64,000 bases of DNA from Helichrysum umbraculigerum (taxonomy: Eukaryota > Streptophyta > Magnoliopsida > Asterales > Asteraceae), in contig CATIUR010000006.1 of the NCBI GenBank assembly GCA_949592205.1, positions 6,395,001-6,459,000 on the forward strand, in the 5' to 3' direction. The translations under genes and the position numbers were made by a program. Numbering within the stretch: position 1 is the stretch's first letter; every line of letters starts with the position of its first letter. The notes under the pieces are model-generated. The model saw nothing but the letters and a program-made list of their open reading frames with translations. It made no database searches and was not told the DNA's origin. This document shows positions 24,891 through 35,304 of this stretch, one piece after another.

Positions 24891-25140
24891 CACTACGTGC
24901 CTAAGCAGCTATCATGTATACATATATACATCAGAAGAAGCACTACATGCCTAAGTACCTGTCCAGTATATGTGTGTCTATCGGAGGAAGCACTACGTGC
25001 CTAAGTACCTATCAGGTATATGTACATCCATTGTAAGAGGTACTACATGCCTAAGTACCTATCAGGTATACGTATATCCATTGGAAGTAGCACTTACATG
25101 CCTAAGTACCTATCAGGTATATGTATATCCATCGGAAGAG
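24891..25140. repeat. 50-bp minisatellite, 5 units
   Basis: CACTACRTGCCTAAG recurs at 24891, 24941, 24991, 25041 and 25091, exactly 50 bp apart. Most units contain the short inverted repeat TACC-TATCA-GGTA. Confidence 0.9.
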
Positions 25141-25251
25141 GCATGTGTTCACACGTTTTATGTTTATAAATATAGTTTAATAAACCAATTTCGTTTGTAA
25201 ATCGTTGCCATAACAATTAAAGAGCGTTTCATGGAATATTATTCAGTTACA

Positions 25252-25480
25252 AGTTTAGTTGGGATGTCACCCAAAATATAGTTTAGTTGGGGTGTTACCC
25301 AAAATATAGTTTAGTTGGGATATCACCCAAAATATAATTCGTTGGGACGTTACCCAAAGTATATAGTTTGCGTTGAGACGTTACCCAAATATATAGTTTT
25401 GTTGGGACGTCACCCAAAGTATATAGTTTGCGTTGGGGCGTTACCCAAAATATATAGTTTTGTTGGGACGTCACCCAATA
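25252..25480. repeat. 27-32 bp minisatellite, 8 units, hairpin TTGGG...CCCAA
   Basis: Units centred on TTGGGACGTCACCCAA and variants at 25259, 25287, 25315, 25342, 25373, 25402, 25434 and 25463. The TTGGG/CCCAA arms are kept in seven of eight, while the 6-base loop varies (ATGTCA, GTGTTA, ATATCA, ACGTTA, ACGTCA, GCGTTA). Confidence 0.9.
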
Positions 25481-25533
25481 ACACAGATTCGTATATCAAG
25501 GTGTGCGAGTGGTGAACTCTCATTAGTATTTGA

Positions 25534-25689
25534 TTTGTATCGCTTTACCGCGATTTCGTTTTGTATCACTTGACCGTGATATCGTTTTGTATCACTTAAC
25601 CATGATATCATTTTGTATCACTTGACCGTGATATCGTTTTGTATTGCTTTACCGCAATATCGTTTTGCATCACTCAACCGTGATATCGT
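25534..25689. repeat. 26-bp minisatellite, 6 units, covarying hairpin
   Basis: Units of TTTGTATCACTTGACCGTGA start at 25534, 25560, 25586, 25612, 25638 and 25664. Arms pair as ATCGC/GCGAT (unit 1), ATCAC/GTGAT (units 2, 4, 6) and ATTGC/GCAAT (unit 5), so both arms change together. Unit 3 has a single mismatch. Confidence 0.9.
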
Positions 25690-26175
25690 TTTGTATTTCA
25701 TGTAAACATGTATGCATATCAATATACATAAGTAAAACGGTAACAGCACGAAGTGCCCAAATAGTATATATATACCTAATCAACATGTACAATCCACGGG
25801 GTATTTCAAGTTTAACACCGAAGGGGTACAGGTACTCAATTTGTACCCACAACGGTTACGTATTATTCCAAAGTAGTGAGATGTATCGAAGTATGTACAG
25901 TTATCACGTAGATATCGGGTCAAGCATAATGCGTCTAAGTATGTATAATCATCACTTAGTTGTCGGGGATAGTATAAGGTACTATACTAATGTATGCTAC
26001 TATCGTATACTCATCCAAGTTTAGTTAGTAGGTTGGTGACTCTAGTCGGCATTCATTCATTGTGACACCCGGTCAAAAACGACCCAAAATTCGCTCCGAA
26101 TTTAAACTTTAAATATTCGTACTCGGTACGAATATAAAACAAAAGTACTTGAATAAATATATATATATATATAAG

Positions 26176-26263
<88 letters not shown>

Positions 26264-27383
26264 ACGTTTAAAGATTATTTAATAATCTCATATATACGAA
26301 TCTGAAAGAACGCATAGACGAAAATACAAACGTTAGTACAAAACTTTCTAAATAATGTATTATTGGTGAGAATAATAATTATTTACTCAACTGAAAATTT
26401 AAACACACTTTTGATACTGAAAACATACAATGTATTATAATTCGAACAGAAACAATTTTAAATCATACCCGGAGGTCACAAATAATAAAAATGTTATTTT
26501 TATTGTTCATCTGAAAATATTTGGAACATTACCTCAAAATATTATTGCGTAACTTAAATATAAATTGGCGTACATAGTTGGACCCGTACTCGAAATTAAC
26601 GGGTTAAATACTCAAACTTTACTGCAACTAAAAATATCTTTGGACATTATCTATTTTACCCATACCTTCTTGGTAGAAAATTTTAACCATTTCATTATAT
26701 ATATGCTTCCTCCATGTATTGGTCCAAACACTGCACTACCAAACTCAATAATTGAGTTCATCTTCTTCCTCTGGCTTTCCATCGAGCAACATCAGGAGCT
26801 CTTCAACTCCTTCATCATCAACATCAACCCACACTCATTAGCTAACAACAACACAAAACAATAACATAATAATTATCATCATCATTTATCCATCTCTATC
26901 TCCACCCTTCGGCACCACCATTCCCGAACCCCCACCATCATCGGACCACCATCATCATCGAAGCAACAACAACGATATACAGCAGCAACAGTCGACCACC
27001 TCACCATTTTAGTCCCTCTCGACACCACCACCACCGAAGCCATCATCAACGAGCAGCAGCAGTAGCTCACCACCATCCTCACCTTCGGCTCACAACATTT
27101 ACCGTGAGCAATCCCCATTTTCTTTAATTTAATTTGAGTTCAAAAAGCTTACTTTGTTGTATTTTATTGTTATATCCGTACGGTACATCCAAGATTAGAG
27201 GCTAGAACGTGTTTGTGAAATGATCGTGTGTATGGACTAAATGAAAAACAGATGATAAACGATTGACTTTTTGGTGATGAATTACTTATAGGTATTGGTT
27301 TTAAATGGCACAAAACAAAACCCATTTTTTTTACAAATTTATCAACATATATATGTATATATTTAGTAACATTTAAACAAAGT

Positions 27384-27453
27384 GGGTAGCTAGCCTAGTG
27401 GTAAAATTGTTGAACGAGTAAGGAGAGGTCACAGGGTCGAAACCTGTGACCTG
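27384..27453 (+). repeat. tRNA-like module (A and B boxes) inside the 5' LTR
   Basis: TAGCCTAGTGG (27391-27401) fits the Pol III A box and GGGTCGAAACC (27434-27444) the B box with one mismatch. The spacing is tRNA-like. ATCTTTTT follows as a possible terminator. AGGTCACAGGG...CCTGTGACCT would make a T-arm-like stem. It is probably a captured tRNA-derived SINE head. The same module is in the 3' LTR. Confidence 0.5.
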
Positions 27454-27509
27454 TGATCTTTTTACATATGTTTTTTTATTTATTATTCTATCACACTTAA
27501 ATAAATAAA

Positions 27510-27571
<62 letters not shown>

Positions 27572-27850
27572 ATGACAAATAATATGGGTATAAATGTATA
27601 TACATTAGGATAAATAAAATTTATGCCTTTGTATATATACCCGACTCAAGTAGAAATATACGTTAAGTGTATACATGACAACTTTTGGAACATTAACGTC
27701 TATAAACGGAATAAATGATTTCGAGTAAAATTATACGGGTGATTTAAGTTGCTTTTAAAGTTACTTACTTATTATGGCAACTACTATTTTTATCATGTCA
27801 TCAATATTGTATTAATTATTTAATAATTAATTAATATTAATAAAGACTAC

Positions 27851-27944
<94 letters not shown>

Positions 27945-28243
27945 TTTTTTTCAAAGTATAAAACGAACTTAAACAATATATATAAGTATATATATAATAT
28001 ATGTATATATTTGGATATACATACGCATAACAAATGACACAACTCGAGGAATACAATTGTTCTCAATTCAAGAAACAACAACGAATATTACATATTTCGA
28101 CTTACACGACCTTACAAAACAATCATTTCATTTGCATGATTGACAAACCGTCAAATACTCATCTTAATATATCTCTTACGTTTAGGACGTTAGGAGATTA
28201 CGGATTGGATATTATTTGCGGTTAGGAACGCTAGCACCCGCAG

Positions 28244-28763
28244 GTGAGTCTCACGGCCCCTTTTTACTGTTTTACTATTTTGGGGGAGATGCATTACTTG
28301 TTTTACTCGAACACATGTACTTACTTACTTGATTTCTTACTGATTTACTAGTATATCGATTGCATGGGTTTTACTTTTATCCACTGAAAGCCTCCTTATC
28401 ATAAGTTGTTAGTTATGGACTTAAGCGCGATTACTAGTAAATGGATCCATTTGGGACTGACAATCCCTGCCTAGGGTAGTAGCGCTACCACGGATTTCAC
28501 CGTAGAAACAGGCATATTAGTATTTGTTACATATGAGTGTTCGGATAGCACTCACGGGGGTACGTGATACTGTACTTGACTGTACCATTCACACTACACT
28601 GTTAAGCTTCAACTATGGTGCTCATGGCAATGTATATCGAAATTATTGCATACGTGCAATCATTACTTACTTTTACTACTTGATGTGTTCAAAACTGTTA
28701 CTTACTATAAACCTGTGAGATTCACCAACCTTTTGGTTGACCGTTTTAGTGATGCATTCTCAG
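28244..28763 (+). other. Putative U5 intron, 5' LTR of the gag-only element
   Basis: Donor CAG|GTGAGT at 28241-28249; acceptor GATGCATTCTCAG| ending 28763; 520 bp. Equivalent to the pairs in all other Tekay-type LTRs here. Confidence 0.35.
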
Positions 28764-29093
28764 GTACGCAGCAAGATTAGGATGGCCCAGCAGGATCTAC
28801 TTATATGCTAAGCTAGTACGAGTCGCATGCATACATACTAATGAAGATTTTATTGGCATTATCTTTTGTACTAGGATTATGTATTTAAAATCTTTAGAAT
28901 AGATTTGCGAACTCACTAATAATGTATTGTTTAACTTATTACTTTTTAAAACTCATTTAATGTACTGTATTTCAATGTATTTTCTAAACGTCTCATTTAG
29001 AGTCGTTTACTATATATCTTGTGCTTTGGTTATTAATTAGTCACGCCCCGACCTGATTCGCTTCCGCAACCTGAATTAAGGGGTGTGACAGAT

Positions 29094-29106
29094 TGGTATC
29101 AGAGCC
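29094..29106 (+). promoter_or_regulatory. Primer-binding site (initiator-Met tRNA)
   Basis: TGGTATCAGAGCC three bases after the LTR end, complementary to the 3' end of plant initiator methionine tRNA. It primes minus-strand cDNA. Confidence 0.9.
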
Positions 29107-29434
29107 TAAGGTTATAGTGAACTAGGTTGCATGTAGTGTGCCTAGACTATGACCGTTTGGCTGTATTTCTCATTAGATATAACTGGTTCAGGGATTTCAT
29201 CATACAAGTTAAATTTAACATAGCCTGATCAACTATGTACAATTAAATGAAGATGATGTGAACTCTGAAAGGGGTTATGTTGAACAGGAATGCACTAGTT
29301 GACTCTGACCACGAGAGAACCGTGACTTGGACTTGTTTTGCGTTAGACACGACTAGGTGGATAATACGTATTTATAGGTTATACATATATGGTTAGATCT
29401 ATTAATATCCCCCGATACTTGGTAACGAACTTAT

Positions 29435-29600
29435 TGTTCATATACGCCTTAGAACTCGCCAACGGTAAGTTGATCGAGTCAGGAAAATAGTACCGAGATG
29501 TGCCCTGGTTTCGAGGGTCATCTCTTCGAAATAGGCTTACCTAGGTAGAGTTAAAAACTTCGACACTTCATTCTGCACGAATTGGTTATCAGAGGACCCA
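29435..29600 (+). pseudogene. Protease fragment located upstream of gag
   Basis: 29452-29478 reads ELANGKLIE, identical to the protease of the complete Tekay in this window (in ELANGKLIETSS, near 44505). A shifted frame then gives FEGHLFEIG-like sequence up to about 29600. The catalytic DTG is not visible. Protease normally lies after gag; here its remnant is before gag, in the leader, so domains have been rearranged or a foreign piece was captured. Confidence 0.55.
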
Positions 29601-29906
29601 TCGTTTACTCACCCACCATGATTAACATTCGGATTCAGAATTCCTCTAAGTACAAAATCTTTTCCTATCTTTCTATCACATTTCGCATAACTGCTGATAT
29701 CTGTACGGAAATAATATCCCCGACACCTCTTGTAAAACTCTAATTCTTGTAATCCTTTGAACTCGCATGTTAAATGATTACAATCTTCATTATTCTACAC
29801 CATTGATTGTCATTTGTGTTGTAATATATTACTGTTATATATGCAACTACGATGATCATATTCTTATACCAAACTCTGACATGTCCCTTATCTTCATTGA
29901 AGGAAC

Positions 29907-31014
29907 ATGCCTCCACGACGCCAAAAATACACTCAAGCTCAGGTTGATCAACTAGTGGCTGATGCACTAATTGCTGAGCGACGACGATCTAACAGTGCTG
30001 AAACACCACCAAGTACCACTGTAGTAAAACCTTGCACCTACAAGGATTTTATTAGCTGCAAACCTCTGAACTTCAACGGCACTGAAGGTGCCATTGGGTT
30101 GTTACGATGGCTGGAAAAGACAGAGTCAGTCTTTCGCATCTGCAACTGCGCTGAGGACAGTAAGGTTAAGTTCTCCACCTACACTTTCATGGATGATGCT
30201 CTGACATGGTGGAACACTTATGCTGACTCTGTGGGCCAAGATATTGCTTTGGAAACTCCTTGGGGAGCTGAAGAAAATGCTCAAGGATGAGTATATTCCT
30301 AGGGATGAAATCCAACAGCTCAAGGCGGAATTCTGGAATCTCACCACTCAAGGGAATGACATTCCTAGCTACACCTCTCGATTCAATCAACTAGCACACC
30401 TGTGCCCATCTATGGTTGATACGGAATCCAAGCGAATTGAGCGCTATGTCTGGGGACTTCCTCCACAAATTCAAGGAATGGTTACCTCGTCCGATTCTTC
30501 CACATTCCATGGCACTGTGCGTATGGCACATAAATTGATGGCACAAATAGTTCGCCAAGGAACAGCTGGCGACAAAAATTCTGGAAACAGCTCTGGAGAC
30601 AACAAGAGGAAAGCTGATGGAAACCCTGGAAACCACAGCCAAACTAACAAGAAGCCTGCAACTGCTAAGGCCAACACCTCTGAATCTGATGACAAGATAG
30701 GGTACAAAGGAAGCAAGCCCTATTGCTCTAAGTGCAGTCTTCACCATGATGGTTCGTGTCCTTGCGCCAAATGTAAGCGATTCGGGCATATGGCCAAAGA
30801 CTGCAAAGCAGTCACAACTGGTACCAACACCTCTGCACCTAAGACCTGCTACGAATGCAATGGTACTGGGCACTTCAGGAGGGACTGCCCAAAGTTGAAG
30901 GACAAGAACAGCAACACCGCTAAGGGCAGGTTCTATGTGCTTAACACTGAAGGTAATCACCGGGACCCGAGACTTATTGACCTGCTCAACATGGGTATGG
31001 TCGCTCACAAATAA
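29907..31014 (+). pseudogene. gag: gag of the gag-only element, one frameshift
   Basis: Nucleocapsid/capsid protein that would package the element's RNA in cytoplasmic particles. It starts at ATG 29907 (MPPRRQKYTQAQVDQLV), parallel to the complete Tekay gag start (MPPKTRPYTDAQI). The capsid-type retrotransposon gag region follows (CKPLNFNGTEGAIGLLRWLE, LTWWNTYA). A loss of about 2 bases near 30262-30268 (after ETPWG) shifts the frame. The second part (30270-31014) continues with two CCHC zinc knuckles, CAKCKRFGHMAKDC and CYECNGTGHFRRDC, and ends at TAA 31012-31014 just where protease would begin. Otherwise well preserved. The frameshift means the copy itself cannot make full-length Gag without frameshifting. 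Confidence 0.88.
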
Positions 31015-31642
31015 CCTGACTGCCTTTATACTATTTACTTTGATAGATCTTACTTGTTGCTTGGTATCTTCTATGTTTTCCCTAGACTCTAAGTACACGA
31101 TAAGGTTAGGGAAAAACGACAATTTAGTTTCTATAGTTTCTATATGAGATGAGGTGTAGCTCATATGTGTAGGAATAACATATCCTACACTGTTTTATAC
31201 CGGAAAGCATACCGGTTAACTTTTATATACTGGGTAACATCCCACATAAAACTAATTTGTGCTAAATCACTTCGTTTCTATATGAGACTGATAGGATCTA
31301 ATTTATGCTACGACACTACTAATTATTACAAACTGTCTAGATACAGTGGAATTTACTACATTACTCTAGGCTACTAGTACAAAACGTAGCTACACCTTGA
31401 CTGACTGACTGACCTTGTCCAACCGACAAACTGGTCAATTACATTACAACACACTTCCTCTATTCCTTTAATGGCCGGTAAGGCATTAGTCTAACAAGGG
31501 GATGAAGGTAACACTAGATTGAGGTTATATCACTCATAGTCGACTTACACACTTTCTTAGAATACGCACCGACTATTACTTCAATACACTGATAATTACT
31601 ACCAATGAATTTCGGGACGAAATTCTCCTAACAAGGGGAGAA
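31015..31642 (+). other. Non-coding remainder replacing pol, ending in the PPT
   Basis: No pol motif remains. The last bases AATTTCGGGACGAAATTCTC...AAGGGGAGAA match the pol end/PPT of the complete Tekay (47702-47736), so the deletion kept the sequences needed for plus-strand priming. Confidence 0.75.
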
Positions 31643-31754
31643 TGTGACACCCGGTCAAAAACGACCCAAAATTCGCTCCGAATTTAAACTTTAAATATTC
31701 GTACTCGGTACGAATATAAAACAAAAGTACTTGAATATATATATATATATATAA

Positions 31755-31797
<43 letters not shown>

Positions 31798-32144
31798 ACG
31801 TTTAAAGATTATTTAATAATCTCATATATACGAATCTGAAAGAACGCATAGACGAAAATACAAACGTTAGTACAAAACTTTCTAAATAATGTATTATTGG
31901 TGAGAATAATAATTATTTACTCAACTGAAAATTTAAACACACTTTTGATACTGAAAACATACAATGTATTATAATTCGAACAGAAACAATTTTAAATCAT
32001 ACCCGGAGGTCACAAATAATAAAAATGTTATTTTTATTGTTCATCTGAAAATATTTGGAACATTACCTCAAAATATTATTGCGTAACTTAAATATAAATT
32101 GGCGCACATAGTTGGACCCGTACTCGAAATTAACGGGTTAAATA

Positions 32145-34691
32145 TGTAACACCCCCAAATTTAATGATTTGCAGAAGCTTGATTTGGGTGTTACTAATCA
32201 ATAACAAAGCACAAAGATATATAGCAAACGACTCTATATGCGTCGTTTTAACAAAATATATTGATAATAGAAATGTTTACAACATTTAAAGCTTTACATA
32301 GCTCGAGTTTAAATCAAATGAGATTTCAGTACATAAGTACTTGTACAAAATATACTAATGCAAGAAAATCTCAATCTTCTGTATGCTGACTCGAGCTAAA
32401 ATCCTGAAGCAGAAACATCCTGCTGCTTGGTACCTGCGATATATGCTAAAAGGTCAGCTAAAAGCTGGTGAGCTCACAGGTTTGAAATCAGTTAATATAG
32501 TGTGAACCGCAAGATTTAAATAATGAATTGCATCCAGCAATTTAATAATGAATTGCATCCAGCAATTAAATGATTGTCATCGTGTATACAGCCATGAGCA
32601 CATAGTTGAGCTTAACTCGAGGGCCGGTTCCCCTATAGAGAATTCCGGGCGAGGTGCCTCCACGAATGCCTAATCCACATTCGTCTTCCCAAATATTAGT
32701 ACGTCCGTTTACCCGGTTAGTGCTTGCTAACCCGGACGAGGTGGGTCAATCCTATATGGTACCATATACTAATATTCACGCTACAACGTATTAACAACTA
32801 TGCTGACGGAGGACTTTAAATGATTAGTTTCGAAAAACTCATGTAGTGTATGAAATGTTTGTACTTGCGTTCACATGTTAAAATTGAGCAATATATCACA
32901 CCCCTGAGTAAAACAGTAAAAAGAGGGGCTATGAAACTCACCTGAGTCTGAGTGCGTTTAAACAAACGTAAGTTGATTAGTCGAGTATGAAGTCCAAAGA
33001 CTTGTAACCTGAGGGTGTCCACGACACGCGATGGTTATAATCATGATTGGGTATCTCAACAGATCACCCTTGTAGTTGTTCGTTCAACTATAATGTCCAA
33101 ATTTTCACTATTTGGTTGATAAGTTTAAGTATTTGAAAAGTGTACGGCCCGTTGGTGACGGATTTGTAATAATAATCTCAACTATTATTATTTTGATTTC
33201 GTGTCATTTTACTTGAAAAATGTGTTTTGATTGTGTTTTAGAAGCCGTTACGGAATCTAAGTACGGGGGTCCGGGGGCAGCGCCCCTGGTAGCGGGGTCC
33301 AAGGGGCGGCAGCCCCTTGCGGGGTCCAAGGGGCAGAGCCCCTGGCTGGGGTCGAGCTGACCTGGTCAGCTTGGAAAATTTTTATTTCTACTATATTGCT
33401 TTGACGAAAAACGCATCTGGGATCTGAATTTGGGTAAATCGAGTGATAAATTTCGAGTCTCGACACTTAGTAAAAATCTATGTTTTTGAGGTTCTGATTT
33501 GTGCGACGTTGGGTGCGACGTCGCAGGTAGGGTTGCGACGTTGAGCATGACGTCGCTAAAGGCGACGTTTCGCAATTTAATGCGACGTAGGGTGCTGCGT
33601 CGTTAATGCGACGTTGGTTAAGTTGGCGACGTTAAGGTCTGCGTCGCTATGTGCGACATTCGCAAGTCAATGCGACGTAATAGGCTGCGTCGCTATATGC
33701 GACGTCGAGGATTCGTGCGACGTTGTGACTGACGTCGCACTATGCGACGTTACGAGGGGTTTTGCGACGTCGCAGCTGACGTCGCATAAATCTGGGTCCA
33801 AAAGCGACGTAGCGTTCTGTTGGCCGGAAAATGTGTCGAAAACGAGTTTTTCGGTTTCCGTTTGGTCCAAAACTTTTACCCAACCCATATTTGGACATTA
33901 TAAGTTGATATAAACTACTAACAAGCAAAAACACTTGAAAACGGGAGATTTCGGGATTTGTCGGAAACTTACAAATTGTCGGATCAAAAATCCGAAAAGA
34001 TAGGATGATAGATCGTGGTGTCGTGGTCGTTTTTCTCCAAAGCGATGTTATGATCCGAGTGCGTTTAGTATGTTTATTTGATGATTTTGTGAGTATTTTG
34101 GAGGTGGTGGTGGTTAGAGAAAAGAAAGAAAGAGAGTGTAAGAGAGAGAGAGTGATAAGAGAAATGAGAAAGAAATTGGTGGGGAATGGGAGGTTAACCT
34201 CCCATTTTTCGCCCCGCGTTCCCGCTCCGTGCGGTGTTCGTTTACTCCGTCGTCTAAACGTTAAATAATTATTTTACATTTTAATTATAAGTTTTAAAAT
34301 ACAATTTATTACGCGATATTTTATTTATATATTTTACAAATAAATTTATATTTGAGTTATAAAATGTAAGTTTGCTTATTTAGTTTGCGCATTTTAATAT
34401 TTTAATTTGTGTAAGTTTTGTTTGTACGATACGAATGAATACGAAATATTATCATAATAATATTTTTGACATAAGAGCGTTATTTAATAAAATTGGTCAC
34501 CAACGTCCGTATTAAATTGAATCGAAATACATTCGATTTAAATTGCGTACGATTTAATCAAATCGCATTTTCGTATATATTCAACAATATATATATAGTT
34601 CGATACATTAATTAGCCTAACACAGAACTAATTACATGTATTAACGTATGATTAGGCACTATTTACTAGTCCTAAATTGGCGGGTGTTACA
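32145..34691 (-). repeat. 3' LTR of the deleted Tekay (minus)
   Basis: Reversed TGTAACACCCGCC...TTTGGGGGTGTTACA. It carries a GCGACGTC array (33505-33805), three GC-rich hairpins (33265-33355), a putative intron (32434-32941 on the minus strand, 508 bp) and a purine-rich tract (34105-34190) that is a CT-rich leader on the minus strand. A 25-bp unit (aatgaattgcatccagc) is doubled at 32520-32568. Confidence 0.88.
33505..33805 (-). repeat. GCGACGTC motif array, deleted-Tekay LTR
   Basis: About twenty GCGACG cores in 300 bp in both orientations, several as the palindrome GACGTC. Placed between the GCAATATAGTAG and CCGGCCAACAGA landmarks, as in the complete Tekay LTRs. Confidence 0.85.
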
Positions 34692-34704
34692 TTCTCCCCC
34701 TGTT

Positions 34705-35304
34705 AGAAGAATTTCGTCCCGAAATTTAGCTCGAGGTCGTGTTCGAGGTAGAATCAGTGAAGAGTTGAGGATATTTGAGTCGCATCTGGTCTTCCCATTC
34801 CCAGGTGAATTCCGGACCACGCCGCGAATTCCATCTGACCTTGACGATGGGAATACGACTTTGTTTCAGTTGTTTGACCTCACGGTCCATAATTTCAGCG
34901 GGTTCCTCAACGAAGTGGAGTTTATCGTCAACACGAATTTCATCTAGTGGAATAATAAGTGTCTCATCAGACAGACACTTCTTCAGATTTGAAATGTGAA
35001 AAGTGGGGTGCACGCTGCTGAGTTCGGATGGCAGCTGCAATCGATAAGCTACGGGGCCAATCCGTTCGAGGATCTCAAAAGGCCCGATGTACCTGGGGTT
35101 CAACTTCCCGCACGGATGACGCCTTTCCAAGGCGATACTTTTAAGAGTACTCGATCCCCAACTTGGAACTCGAGTGGTTTGCGTCTCACGTCAGCATAAC
35201 TTTTCTGACGATCACGTGCGGCTTTGAGTCTGTTTTGGATTTCCACAATTTTCTCAGTGGTGGCGTGTATGAGTCCAGGACCAGTGAGTTGACTATCTCC
35301 CACT
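34705..35304 (-). pseudogene. pol: Tekay integrase C-terminus and chromodomain (minus)
   Basis: Frames at 35303-35100 (VGDSQLTGPGLIHATTEK, RKPLEFQVGDRVLLKVSPW) and 35130-34726 (LNPRYIGPFEILERIGPVAY, FHISNLKKCLSDETLI) joined by a small deletion near 35115. It ends in a chromodomain-like tail (IPIVKVRWNS, PEFTWEWEDQMRLKYPQLF). A reversed PPT (34692-34705) separates it from the LTR. Everything upstream of the integrase C-terminal domain is deleted. Confidence 0.88.

Larger units (their letters stand above)
24485..26060 (-). repeat. Tekay-type LTR (minus), left part, split by an insertion
   Basis: Begins TGTCGCAACCCCAAATTCATGATGCGGAAGCGG, the reversed LTR 3' end, and continues with the AGCACAAAGATATATAGCAAACGAC landmark. 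It is interrupted at 26060 by the gag-only element (target duplication TTCAT) and resumes at 37937. It contains three successive tandem arrays, annotated separately. Confidence 0.8.
26061..29090 (+). repeat. 5' LTR of the gag-only element
   Basis: TGTGACACCCGG...GGGGTGTGACA, followed by the PBS. It contains (TA)n runs near 26186-26258, 27512-27568 and 27857-27943, a likely TATA region near 26695 (tatatatatgc), a trinucleotide-rich leader (26840-27110, CAC/CAT repeats), a tRNA-like module (27384-27453), and the landmarks GCAGGTGAGTCTCACGGCCC (28240) and GTGAGATTCACCAACC (28712). The (TA)n tracts create long Tyr-Ile frames that are not genes. Confidence 0.92.

Noticed and set aside
24891..25689. 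CRISPR array
   Set aside because: The repeats are contiguous variants without unique spacers, inside a plant LTR; no cas genes are present.
26565..27118. ORFs in the gag-only LTR (99 codons +, 78 codons -; repeated at 35409-35965)
   Set aside because: Trinucleotide-rich LTR leader; repeated only because the LTR is repeated.
27384..27453. Functional tRNA gene
   Set aside because: A and B boxes fit, but I could not fold a complete acceptor and anticodon arm, and it is repeated only with the LTR.
27847..28081. Tyr-Ile repeat ORFs (also 36722-36922)
   Set aside because: They are translations of (TA)n microsatellites inside LTRs; the flanking parts have no protein-like features.
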